Part shown: positions 23,042 through 31,364 of the stretch, piece by piece | Layout of the letters: each line of letters begins with the position of its first letter | Numbering within the stretch: position 1 is the first letter of the stretch | Assembly (NCBI RefSeq): GCF_009811795.1 | Contig: NZ_BLJE01000008.1 | Coordinates: forward strand, 1-64,000 | Reading direction: 5' to 3' | Length of the DNA stretch: 64,000 nucleotides | Source of the DNA: Litoreibacter roseus | GTDB taxonomy: Bacteria; Pseudomonadota; Alphaproteobacteria; Rhodobacterales; Rhodobacteraceae | The notes under the pieces: generated by a model | What the model was told of the DNA's origin: nothing | The model's database searches: none | The model's input: the letters and a program-made list of their open reading frames with translations, nothing else | Translations under genes and position numbers: made by a program

Positions 23042-24250
23042 TCATGCGGCATCCTCCCAAGGTGGCGCGCGGGATCGCGGGGTTTGACCGCTCAGGAAGG
23101 TTTCGATGATACGCATCGTGCCGCCACATTTCGGGCAAGGCTGAAGCTGGCCGTCTTCGTCTTCGTCAGCGCCGGTGAGCGGAGCTTCGTCGGCCATTTG
23201 ATCCGGCTCTGGTTCGCTGTCGAGCAAGCGCCTGATCATCGCGATCCGGTCACGACGGATGCCGTTGGCGAGGAAGCCCGCATGGCGGATGCGGTGGAAG
23301 CCGGAGGGCAGGACGTGGATCAGGAAGCGGCGGATGAACTCCGCCGTTGGCAGGCGCATAACCTTCATGCGATCGCCCTTCTTGATCCGGTAGTCCTTCC
23401 ACCGGAAGGCCACGGTGTCGGCATCTGCGCTGACGAGGCGGTGGTTCGAGATCGCGACCCGGTGGGTGTATCTGCTGAGGTAGGCCAGTACGGCTTCGGG
23501 TCCGCCGAAGGGTGGCTTGGCATAGACGACCCAGTCGGATTTGCGCAGCGGCGCGAGACGGGCCTGGAAGGTATCCGGATCGGTCAACTCCGACAGATTA
23601 CCGAAGAAGCGCAGCTTCCCCGCCTGGTGCAACCTGGCCAACCCTTCGAGGAACAGACGCCGGAACAGCCGGGACAGGACCTTCACCGGCAGGAAGAACC
23701 CCGGGCGACAGCCGATCCATCGCGTGCCATCTGGTGACATTCCTCCGCCTGGCACGATCACATGCACATGTGGGTGATGCGTCATCGCCGAGCCCCAGGT
23801 ATGCAAGACGCTGGTCATGCCGATCCGTGCGCCCAGATGTTTGGGGTCGGCGGCGATGGCCAGCAGTGTCTGGGCCGAGGCCTTGAACAGCAGCCCATAA
23901 ACCGCCGCCTTGTTCTGGTGCGCAATGACCGCGACTGGCGCAGGCAGCGTGAACACCGCATGGAAGTACTCGACCGGCAGCAGGTCCTCCATGCGCGCCT
24001 GCATCCAATCCTGTGCCGCGCTGCCTTGGCACTTCGGGCAATGCCGGTTGCGACAGGAGTTGTAGGCGATGTGCTGATGATCGCACTTGGTGCAAGCCGA
24101 CACGTGCCCACCCAGGGCGGCGCTGCGGCACGTCTCGATCGCGGACATGACCTTCAACTGATGCAGGTTTAGATGCTCGGCTTGCGCGCCGCGATAGGCA
24201 GGACCATGGGCGCGGAAGATATCCGCGACCTCCAGTCTGGGACGGGACAT
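23042..24250 (-). CDS. IS91 family transposase (Y2/HUH)
   Basis: A 402-residue rolling-circle transposase. It has an N-terminal zinc-binding domain (CTKCDHQHIAY and CRNRHCPKC), the HUH motif HHPHVHVIV (about 157-165) and the catalytic Tyr region YLSRYTHRVAISN (about 258-270). A C-terminal zinc-ribbon-like CPKCGG is also seen. Full length and intact. The transposase nicks at oriIS and moves DNA without target duplications; such elements often mobilise neighbouring genes. Confidence 0.93.
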   Translation of the reverse strand: MSRPRLEVADIFRAHGPAYRGAQAEHLNLHQLKVMSAIETCRSAALGGHVSACTKCDHQHIAYNSCRNRHCPKCQGSAAQDWMQARMEDLLPVEYFHAVFTLPAPVAVIAHQNKAAVYGLLFKASAQTLLAIAADPKHLGARIGMTSVLHTWGSAMTHHPHVHVIVPGGGMSPDGTRWIGCRPGFFLPVKVLSRLFRRLFLEGLARLHQAGKLRFFGNLSELTDPDTFQARLAPLRKSDWVVYAKPPFGGPEAVLAYLSRYTHRVAISNHRLVSADADTVAFRWKDYRIKKGDRMKVMRLPTAEFIRRFLIHVLPSGFHRIRHAGFLANGIRRDRIAMIRRLLDSEPEPDQMADEAPLTGADEDEDGQLQPCPKCGGTMRIIETFLSGQTPRSRAPPWEDAA

Positions 24251-24260
24251 GGGACCGGGG

Positions 24261-25133
24261 TCAGCCGGACCCAGCCTCCCGTCGCACCAGCAGGTCGAGC
24301 GGGCTGGTCACATCCCGGATCGTCTTGGTCGCCACCTTGGTATAGACCGTCGTGGTCTCCAGCTTGGCATGCCCGAGCAATACTTGGATCACCCGGATAT
24401 CCGTCCCGCCCTCCAGGAGGTGTGTCGCGAAGCTGTGACGTAGCGTGTGCGGAGAGACCTTCTTCCTGATCTCGGCGAAGTCGCACGCGACGCCAAAGGC
24501 GCGGTTGAACTGCCGCGTCGAGATCGGATCGACCCGGTTGCGACCAGGAAAGAGCCAGCCTGCGGGCCGCGCTTCGCGGTAATAATCCCGTAGCAATTCC
24601 AGCAGGCTCGGCGACAGCATCACGTGCCGATCCTTGCGGCCCTTTCCCTGGTCAACCCGGATGAGCATCCGGTCGCTGTCAATGTCCCCGACCTTGAGGT
24701 GCGTGACCTCGCTGGCGCGCAGCCCGCCGCCGTAGGCCACGCTGAAGGCAGCTCGGTACCGCAAACCCGGCCCGGGTGCCGCTTCGAGGATACGCGCAAC
24801 CTCCTCGGCGCTCAGCACCACGGGAATCTTCTTGGTCGCCCGCTGGTAGCGCATATGCCGCTTCATCTCGGGGCGCGGGCATGTCGTCGCAAAGAAGAAG
24901 CTCAGCACCGTCAGACGGTTGTTGAACGTGGGCGCCCCAACACCCCGCTCCTTCATGTGGAGTTGGAACGCCCGCAACTCCTCAGGGGTCGCGCTATCCG
25001 GCGCATGCCCCAGAAAACGCGTGAAGTCGCGCATCGCCCGCAAATACATCGTCTGCGTCTTGGGCTGCAGCCCCTTGATCCGCATGTCTTCGAGAAAGCG
25101 CTGGCGCAGCGCAGGCACATACTGGTCCGTCAT
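24261..25133 (-). CDS. XerD-like tyrosine recombinase of the IS91-type element
   Basis: A 290-residue tyrosine recombinase with a core-binding domain (residues 1-95) and a complete catalytic domain: Arg in GGGLRASEVTHL, Lys in GKGRKDRHVML, HTLRHSFATHL and LLGHAKLETTTVYTKV with the Tyr nucleophile. It is transcribed just ahead of the IS91-type transposase (10-bp gap), a pairing repeatedly seen in IS91-like elements; its role in transposition is not settled. Confidence 0.9.
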   Translation of the reverse strand: MTDQYVPALRQRFLEDMRIKGLQPKTQTMYLRAMRDFTRFLGHAPDSATPEELRAFQLHMKERGVGAPTFNNRLTVLSFFFATTCPRPEMKRHMRYQRATKKIPVVLSAEEVARILEAAPGPGLRYRAAFSVAYGGGLRASEVTHLKVGDIDSDRMLIRVDQGKGRKDRHVMLSPSLLELLRDYYREARPAGWLFPGRNRVDPISTRQFNRAFGVACDFAEIRKKVSPHTLRHSFATHLLEGGTDIRVIQVLLGHAKLETTTVYTKVATKTIRDVTSPLDLLVRREAGSG

Positions 25134-25380
25134 CGGAACCTCCTGTCATCAAATTGAGAAGGTCCCAATCGTCCAACAGGCGCGCCCATCTACAAAATCG
25201 CGGCGCCCAGTTCAGCGCGCATCACCCGCCAAAAGCGCCAATACCGCGAGAGCGGTTTCGTCCCTGTCCCGCGCTGCAGTCATCCGACCCACCCCAAATG
25301 CCGCGCACTGCACGAATGTCCGTAATGCGGGCTGCTGGTGCAGCATTCAGAGATCAGGCTCAAGGTCGGCTTTGGGCCGG

Positions 25381-26367
25381 TCAGTCGCTTCCAACCACCA
25401 ATACCTCAGACACGCCTCGCCGGCCTTGCGATCGACCCAGTTGAACGATCACATCTATGGACTTGCGGATGTAGGTCTGAACTTCGGCAAAGGTTAGCGG
25501 TGTTCCGGCTTGCAGAACCATAATTGCCAGGCGGTCAATGGCCAGTTCAGCGGTTTCCGCGTGAATCGTGGTGACCGATCCGCCGTGGCCAGTATTGATC
25601 GCTTCGAGATATGTGAGTGCTTCGGATCCGCGCAACTCGCCCAGTACAATTCGGTCCGGCCGCATACGAAGGCTGGCTTGCAGAAGCGCGTTTGTTGAGC
25701 GTTCAGAAGCCGGTATGCGTTCCGCAAGGAGGCAAACCTTGTTCGGTTGGGTTGGAAACAGTTCGAAGGCATCCTCGATCGTGATCAGCCGCTCGTCGTT
25801 CGAGACCGATTTTAGCAGATGCCGCGCGAACGTGGTTTTGCCGGTGGACGTTCCACCACTGATCAAAAGGTTCAGTCGATGCCGAATAAGCAGCGACAGT
25901 GCGCCAGCAAGGTCTGACTCTGCAAGCTTCTGAATTTCTTCCACCTTTGACTGTCGTCGTTCATCGAGCGAAACCGGCGCATCGAAGAGATATTCGGGCT
26001 CGAAGGTCGTCTGATCGCCGATGCCGAACAGCCGGATAGAGATTGCAGCACTCCTCTCGACTGCAGGCGGAACGACCACTTGAATGCGTAGCGGTCGGCC
26101 TTGGTACTCGATTTTGCCCGAGACCAATGGCGATTTTTCCGAGACTTTTGCGCGGGCATCCCCGACCAGTGTCGCTGCAAGGTTGGACGCGGCTGAGTCG
26201 TCGATCGTGCGATCGACGCGCTCCATTGCCTCTGCGCCCTGACGTTCAACCCAGACAAGTCCATCGGGATTGATTGCCAGTTCAACAACGTCTTCGCCGA
26301 GGATCAGATCGCGGTATGGTTCCAGATACTGTTCGAGATATGAGGATGGCAGAGCCGTATCGCTCAA
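25381..26367 (-). CDS. virB11: VirB11 T4SS traffic ATPase
   Basis: A 328-residue hexameric secretion ATPase. Visible are the N-terminal domain (LILGEDVVELAINPDGLVWVE), Walker A GGTSTGKTTFAR (about 170-181), an Asp box, Walker B LRMRPDRIVLGELRG and the His box GHGGSVTTIHAE. It is the last gene of the virB operon and overlaps virB10 by 4 bp. Energises pilus assembly and substrate transfer at the inner membrane. Confidence 0.95.
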   Translation of the reverse strand: MSDTALPSSYLEQYLEPYRDLILGEDVVELAINPDGLVWVERQGAEAMERVDRTIDDSAASNLAATLVGDARAKVSEKSPLVSGKIEYQGRPLRIQVVVPPAVERSAAISIRLFGIGDQTTFEPEYLFDAPVSLDERRQSKVEEIQKLAESDLAGALSLLIRHRLNLLISGGTSTGKTTFARHLLKSVSNDERLITIEDAFELFPTQPNKVCLLAERIPASERSTNALLQASLRMRPDRIVLGELRGSEALTYLEAINTGHGGSVTTIHAETAELAIDRLAIMVLQAGTPLTFAEVQTYIRKSIDVIVQLGRSQGRRGVSEVLVVGSD

Positions 26368-27785
26368 TAGACCACGACGTCCCTGTCGACGAGGACAGTC
26401 ACCATCGCACCTTGATCGACATATATGGTCGGGGAGATCGATACCTGATCGGCAATGACCGAACTTGTCGCATCCTCAAGGTCGTTTCCGACTTCTTCCA
26501 GGACCTCGCGGGTAACTTCGTCCTCGGTTGAATTCGCCGCGACGGCGGGAGCGGCACCGATGATCGAAATCAGCGCAGCACCTCCAAACCGCTCGTCAAA
26601 CTTGGTGTCTACAAGCCCGGTCAAGCCTGATCGTCCAAGCTGATCCCCACCAACCGACGCAATCTGCATGGACGCCCCATCTGGCGTGAGAATGCGTGTC
26701 CAGAGCACCAGTATCCGCTTCTGATTCACCTCCACGCCTGATCGATACTGCCCAAACAAGCGTGATCCACGCGGGATGAGAATAGCATCCCCGGAAAAAG
26801 CATAGACCGGCTCTGCGACGACAGCGACGACGTTTCCTGGCAGATCACTGTTGATGGCGGTCTGAAGCGCGGCCTGAATGACCGACCCTTGCGCGAGGGT
26901 CCGGTCTGGGCGTTCCATCTGCGTTGCTTCGTCCACTTCAAGAGGTTGCGCCGCACCCCTGAGATAGGTCTCGTTCTCATTCAGAGGAATGTCAGCGCTG
27001 GCCGGTCCGTTCGGAGGGCCGCCTGTGCCGGAGGGCGACGCGGTTGACCCCGTAGAATAAACAACAGCGGGTGATCTGATCTGGGCCGTCATAAGCTCGG
27101 CGGCTTTACGCTCGGCCTCGCGACGCTGTTGTTCTTGCTCCTGCCGACGTCTTTCCTCAAGGAGTTGTTGATCCCGGATCAGTGCATCATTGGCACGCTC
27201 TGCTTCGAGCGCCTCGCGCTGCGCGCGTTCCGCGTCTAGAAGGCTCTGAAGAGAATTCAGGCGGGTTTCGTTTTCTCGCTCAAGGGTGGCCAGCCTCTCG
27301 TCGCGCTCTGCCACTGCCGCCTCCAGCGCGCTCGTCTGATCGGCGAAGGCATCCCGTAGGTCACTTACAGCTGATTGGATCTCGGCGTTTCGCTCCGCTT
27401 GCGCCGCAGCCAGTGCTTCGCGGAGTTCCGCGAGTTCTGCCAAGACTTCCGCGCTTGGTTCGATTTCTGGTGTGGCCGGGGCAGGCACTTCGAGCGCTTC
27501 TTCGACAGCGATAATTGCGTCGTTGACCCGCTGGTCGGCTTCGTCGGTGGGGAACTCCAAACGTCCACCGTTGGAAAGGCGATCATCCTGAAATGGCTCT
27601 ACGTCCGAGGTTTGAAGGCGGTCGGTATCGGTTTGCCATTCGGTTGCAAGGAAGTACGCGACGCCCGCACCGCCCAAGCTGAAAGCGAGCGCAAGCGCCG
27701 TGACACCGAACCGAGAGCGTGACTTCCTTCGGCTGCCGTCATTGAACTTGCCGAGGCGTTCTTGAAGGTTGGGATCCTCCGCCAT
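26364..27785 (-). CDS. virB10: VirB10 T4SS channel scaffold
   Basis: A 473-residue VirB10/TrbI protein that spans inner and outer membranes. It has a short cytoplasmic start, one transmembrane helix (about 26-46), a long acidic and coiled-coil region (about 95-225, rich in Glu, Ala, Arg and Gln), a proline/glycine linker and the conserved beta-barrel domain (RTLAQGSVIQAALQTAINSDL, GSRLFGQYRSGV and ISPTIYVDQGAMV). The coiled coil is longer than in the Agrobacterium protein. Coupled by 4 bp to virB11 and 3 bp from virB9. Confidence 0.95.
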   Translation of the reverse strand: MAEDPNLQERLGKFNDGSRRKSRSRFGVTALALAFSLGGAGVAYFLATEWQTDTDRLQTSDVEPFQDDRLSNGGRLEFPTDEADQRVNDAIIAVEEALEVPAPATPEIEPSAEVLAELAELREALAAAQAERNAEIQSAVSDLRDAFADQTSALEAAVAERDERLATLERENETRLNSLQSLLDAERAQREALEAERANDALIRDQQLLEERRRQEQEQQRREAERKAAELMTAQIRSPAVVYSTGSTASPSGTGGPPNGPASADIPLNENETYLRGAAQPLEVDEATQMERPDRTLAQGSVIQAALQTAINSDLPGNVVAVVAEPVYAFSGDAILIPRGSRLFGQYRSGVEVNQKRILVLWTRILTPDGASMQIASVGGDQLGRSGLTGLVDTKFDERFGGAALISIIGAAPAVAANSTEDEVTREVLEEVGNDLEDATSSVIADQVSISPTIYVDQGAMVTVLVDRDVVVY

Positions 27786-27788
27786 CGA

Positions 27789-28520
27789 TCAGTTACTCAC
27801 ATAGATGGTGGAGGTGTCGCGGTAGATGCAGAGTGCATCCTCGCCCAACCGCAGTGTCCAGAACTCATTTACGCCAGAGACGCGAACCGTATTTCCGGTC
27901 TGCGTCCAATTGATCGTCCTCTCGCGGCCACGATTGTCGGCTTTGAAGATCGCGGGTTGGCGCCCGGTCTCAGGAAACGTGAAATAGGTGAATCGACCGT
28001 CGTCGTAGACGGTGACAGGTCGGAAATCTCCGTCGCCCGCAACCTTGTAATTGTAGTTGCGCGGGGCCTGAAATCCCTTTGGTTGCGCACTGGCCGACGT
28101 CGCGCGTCGGTCGTCGCCCGGGTAGCGAAACCGCACTTCGAAAAACATGCCGGTACGCCCGGGGATGGACCCCTCCCGGAGATGGAATGTGTAGCTACGA
28201 CGGTTGGTGATGACGCTCATGTTGGTCGACGCGCCTTGCACATGCGGTTTGATGGTCAGAACGTTCCCGAGCTCCGGGATAGGATCGACCTGAAAGCTTT
28301 CGGTATCGCCCACGATCACGGCCTCGAAGCTCTCGCCCTGACCAAACTGAATCGTAGTTGAATGCCGAAGGTCCGTTTCAATCCGGAAGACCTGTTGCTC
28401 GTCATAGACCGCATAGCGGATACGAATGTCCTTGGGGCCTCCCTGCGGTGTCGCCTCCGCAAGCGCCTCGCCTGATGCCAGTGTGATCAGCAGAAAGGGC
28501 AGGGCGGTACGCAACACCAT
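27789..28520 (-). CDS. virB9: VirB9 T4SS outer-membrane core protein
   Basis: A 243-residue VirB9/TrbG protein with a signal peptide (residues 1-21, ending ALA), an N-terminal beta domain (RIRYAVYDEQQVFRIETDLRHSTTIQFGQGE) and the C-terminal VirB9 domain (NYNYKVAGDGDFRPVTVYDDGRFTYFTFP), which joins VirB7 and VirB10 in the outer-membrane complex. It sits between virB8 and virB10, as in the standard order. Confidence 0.94.
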   Translation of the reverse strand: MVLRTALPFLLITLASGEALAEATPQGGPKDIRIRYAVYDEQQVFRIETDLRHSTTIQFGQGESFEAVIVGDTESFQVDPIPELGNVLTIKPHVQGASTNMSVITNRRSYTFHLREGSIPGRTGMFFEVRFRYPGDDRRATSASAQPKGFQAPRNYNYKVAGDGDFRPVTVYDDGRFTYFTFPETGRQPAIFKADNRGRERTINWTQTGNTVRVSGVNEFWTLRLGEDALCIYRDTSTIYVSN

Positions 28521-28523
28521 CGT

Positions 28524-29189
28524 TCAATTCTCCAAGGTTTCGGCATCGACGCGGTACGAAGTCACGACGAAGCCAAGCGGGTTCGCCCAGACTTGCTGAA
28601 GCCGCTGACGGGTCTCCGGCCGAAACTCATATCGGAGTGTGGCCACGTAGGGCCTTGTCACCGTACGGTTGTCCCGCGGTTTTCGAAGGGTCTTTGTAAA
28701 GCGGACCTGGGCAACACCGGCTTCGACCTGATTGACCGACCGGATCACCACATCGATCTTTGCCTCACGGCCATAGACCGAGATCGGGTAGTTAGGATTC
28801 GTGGACGACCAAAGATCCCGAAGGGTGCGCGCGGCATCTTCATCCGACCTCTGCAGAACGGAGTTGATCCGCTCTTCGCCATCCGTCAGATCGTAGGTCT
28901 CGCGGTCGTCCACATAGGCGACCAGGTTGGCCTGAATGACGGCATCGCTCTCATCGAGCGTGAGCGCTTCGACGGCGGCAACCCGGTCCATTTCTCCCGT
29001 TTCCTTGTCAACCACGACCACAAACGTCTCCACCGTCTTCAACGGGAACAGCGATACGGCGCCTACAAATCCGATAACGCCGACGATTACGCCCGCCGCG
29101 GCAACGAAGTAGGCAAACCGCTCTCTCCGCCTCGGACCGAAGATGAAGTCTGCCTCAAAGGCGTCCTGATCGAGCTCGGCACGCGTCAT
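28524..29189 (-). CDS. virB8: VirB8 T4SS inner-membrane assembly factor
   Basis: A 221-residue bitopic protein: a cytoplasmic N-terminus, a transmembrane helix (about 26-48) and a periplasmic NTF2-like domain closing with the family signature NPLGFVVTSYRVDAE. VirB8 nucleates the channel and contacts VirB9 and VirB10. Overlaps virB6 by 4 bp. Confidence 0.93.
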   Translation of the reverse strand: MTRAELDQDAFEADFIFGPRRRERFAYFVAAAGVIVGVIGFVGAVSLFPLKTVETFVVVVDKETGEMDRVAAVEALTLDESDAVIQANLVAYVDDRETYDLTDGEERINSVLQRSDEDAARTLRDLWSSTNPNYPISVYGREAKIDVVIRSVNQVEAGVAQVRFTKTLRKPRDNRTVTRPYVATLRYEFRPETRQRLQQVWANPLGFVVTSYRVDAETLEN

Positions 29190-30199
29190 GTCTTGCGAAA
29201 TGACTTGGTGAGCGCGAGCGCGGCTGCCGGTGTGCGCCTGATAAGCTCGTTACTTTTCGTGGCTGCACCGCTGACATCACGACGCAACTCATAGGGTGTC
29301 CGACCAGTGAGCACACGTCCGGCCCCACCTGCACCGTATTCGCTTGCATTGACCACGCCGCGGCGCGCCAGCCCTGTCAAACCTATGGCGTTCGACGCGA
29401 TCCCCATCACACCGGTGAGGTTCGAAGCGATAAACGGAACCGCGGCCATAACGCCCGCGGACAGGAGCAGAATGACCAGAAAGGGGAGGATCAGACTGAC
29501 AGTTTCGACATTGTCAGGATCAGCAGAGGCATCCCCGATCGCCTCGGCGATGGCCACAATAATGCCAGCGGCACCCGCCGCCGCAACTGGCATCAGGGCG
29601 TAACCGATGGTGGCGCGGGTCCAAGCCTCAAACAGCGACTGGGTCGGTTTGAAGAGCGATGTGAGGATCATGAACGGTGCGATCACGATCATCAGTGTGA
29701 AAACGATCCGGGCATAGGCAATGATCCCGGCGGTAACTGCCGCGAACACGGCGGAGAGGACAAAAAAGATCGCGCCTAGGACGGCCCCGAACACCCACCC
29801 CGCGCGGTCCCCGATCGCATCGCCGTAGGCCGTGATCCGGTTGACCATGCTGTCTAGGCTTTCGTACACGCCAGCTTCATCGCCGGAATCGGTTAGGTCT
29901 AGGATTGCCGCCCCAATGCCATCTGGTACGTCCACGGCAATTCGGTAGACGATCTCGAAGTTCGCCCAACTCTGCGCAAAAATGGATATGAGAGTGAACT
30001 TCAGGCCAAAAGCAAAAGCGCTCCCAAATGTCATGGGGCGAAGCTGCATCACAACAGAAATGCCGAGTATGACAAGTAGAACGACACCGCCGATGGACAG
30101 CACATCGCCGATCACCGCTGCAGCGTCTATGAAACCTGACTCGGCGACGCTGTCGATCGCTTCATCGACTTGTTCGAGTATATCTCGAATAATGCCCAT
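29186..30199 (-). CDS. virB6: VirB6 polytopic T4SS membrane protein
   Basis: A 337-residue TrbL/VirB6 protein with about six predicted helices (30-55, 65-85, 145-170, 175-200, 210-235 and 245-270) and a central periplasmic loop. It lines the inner-membrane part of the DNA channel. The C-terminal tail (after 280) is basic and cytoplasmic. It overlaps its upstream neighbour by 1 bp and virB8 by 4 bp. Confidence 0.9.
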   Translation of the reverse strand: MGIIRDILEQVDEAIDSVAESGFIDAAAVIGDVLSIGGVVLLVILGISVVMQLRPMTFGSAFAFGLKFTLISIFAQSWANFEIVYRIAVDVPDGIGAAILDLTDSGDEAGVYESLDSMVNRITAYGDAIGDRAGWVFGAVLGAIFFVLSAVFAAVTAGIIAYARIVFTLMIVIAPFMILTSLFKPTQSLFEAWTRATIGYALMPVAAAGAAGIIVAIAEAIGDASADPDNVETVSLILPFLVILLLSAGVMAAVPFIASNLTGVMGIASNAIGLTGLARRGVVNASEYGAGGAGRVLTGRTPYELRRDVSGAATKSNELIRRTPAAALALTKSFRKT

Positions 30200-30594
30200 C
30201 AGCTTCCGCAGGCCGCGTCACGTTCTGCCAATAGCCGATCCGCAAGCTTTCTGAGCTCAGATGTGTCAAAGGGGCGTTTCTCGTCATCGAAAACGTGGTA
30301 TTCTGTGCTTGCTTCCAAGACTTGATCCCATTCAATCGAGGTGAAAAAGCAATCGCACGAACCGGTTTCTTGCCATTTTTTGGCAGCCATGATGCGTAGG
30401 ATCGCGCGGTAGCCGTTGCGAATGTAGGCGGTCTCCGCGAGGTCCTTCGGTGGCCGCGGCGCTTTGCATTCGCTCTGATCTTCGGTGGGTTGCGCCATCG
30501 TTTCAAACCCGTCCCGAGAGGTTTGAGCGCGCACGCTGATTGTGGAAGCGGCGATCAGGATTGCAAACAGGAGGGTTGTGGAGGGGTGGATCAT
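30199..30594 (-). CDS. small secreted cysteine-containing protein in the Eex position
   Basis: A 131-residue protein with a signal peptide (residues 1-23, ending VRA) and cysteines near residues 43, 80, 82 and 129. No named domain recognised. It lies between virB5 and virB6, the position of the entry-exclusion gene eex in plasmids such as pKM101, and overlaps both neighbours. An entry-exclusion or structural role is inferred only from position. The lack of a lipobox differs from known Eex lipoproteins. Confidence 0.65.
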   Translation of the reverse strand: MIHPSTTLLFAILIAASTISVRAQTSRDGFETMAQPTEDQSECKAPRPPKDLAETAYIRNGYRAILRIMAAKKWQETGSCDCFFTSIEWDQVLEASTEYHVFDDEKRPFDTSELRKLADRLLAERDAACGS

Positions 30595-31364
30595 TTCGGG
30601 ACCTCCATCGAGCGAAATTTTCGTTCTTCCGCCAGCGTGGCCGCATCGACGACACCGAGTTGCCCGCCGTTGACCCCCGCCGCTGCCTCGAGACGCCAGA
30701 TTTGGGTGAGGATGATCCCGAGTTCTGCGGTGACGCGCGTGTTGAGATCGACGGCCGCCTTCAATCCGTCTTGATCGTCGATCAGGCCCACCATGGATTC
30801 CAGCCGACCAAGGCTTTCGCCCGCTTCGCTGTGGCTTTCCTGAGCAGCGACAGAGAGCATCGCGCTGGATCCGGCCTGCACCGCGATACGATTGTCGGCA
30901 GGTTCCTCGCTTGTGGAGAGCGATGTCAGGCGCTCCTGCGTGAACCCGCTGCCCGACAGGACGCGCTCGACCGCGGCGTCCAACTCCGCGCCCGGGCGAA
31001 AGCCGCTCAGGAAATCACCGCTCGATATGGCCTCGGCCGTCGCCAGCGGCGCGGTCAACTTGCCGCGTACACGTTCGAATTCTTCGACCGTCGCAAACAG
31101 CTGGCCAAGCTCATTACCGTCAACCAGGGAGGCTAGTTGCGCTTCGAGATTGAGAAGCTGGCTGAGTTGGGTTTCCAGCTCCTCCCGCATGGTCGCGAGG
31201 TGCTGAAGCTGAACGTTCAGATCCTCAGCCATGTGTTCAAGTTGAAGAACAAGCTGCCGGAGGTTCGAATTGTCAAAGGTTGGCACACCTTGTGCATTGG
31301 TTTGATCTGCCGGCGTGACGGCCATCAGTGTGGCTAAGGCGGTTCCGAAGGTCTTTCCTTTCAT
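30591..31364 (-). CDS. virB5: VirB5-like T4SS pilus-tip protein
   Basis: A 257-residue secreted protein with signal peptide (about 1-24) and the VirB5/TrbJ-like layout: a long N-terminal helix (GVPTFDNSNLRQLVLQLEHM, then AEDLNVQLQHL), a central globular region (about 80-190), and a long C-terminal helix (KAAVDLNTRVTAELGIILTQ). VirB5 sits at the pilus tip and mediates contact. Its two helical ends are clearly repeated in the neighbouring chimeric protein (31361-32467). Confidence 0.82.
   Translation of the reverse strand: MKGKTFGTALATLMAVTPADQTNAQGVPTFDNSNLRQLVLQLEHMAEDLNVQLQHLATMREELETQLSQLLNLEAQLASLVDGNELGQLFATVEEFERVRGKLTAPLATAEAISSGDFLSGFRPGAELDAAVERVLSGSGFTQERLTSLSTSEEPADNRIAVQAGSSAMLSVAAQESHSEAGESLGRLESMVGLIDDQDGLKAAVDLNTRVTAELGIILTQIWRLEAAAGVNGGQLGVVDAATLAEERKFRSMEVPK

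Larger units (their letters stand above)
23042..25133 (-). mobile_element. IS91-family element (transposase plus integrase)
   Basis: The two minus-strand genes, tyrosine integrase (first) and Y2 transposase (second), 10 bp apart, form the two-gene version of an IS91-like rolling-circle element. The coordinates cover only the coding part. The true ends lie in the flanks 22682-23041 and 25134-25380. It separates the MarR-linked genes from the virB operon, just beyond the virB11 stop. Confidence 0.8.
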
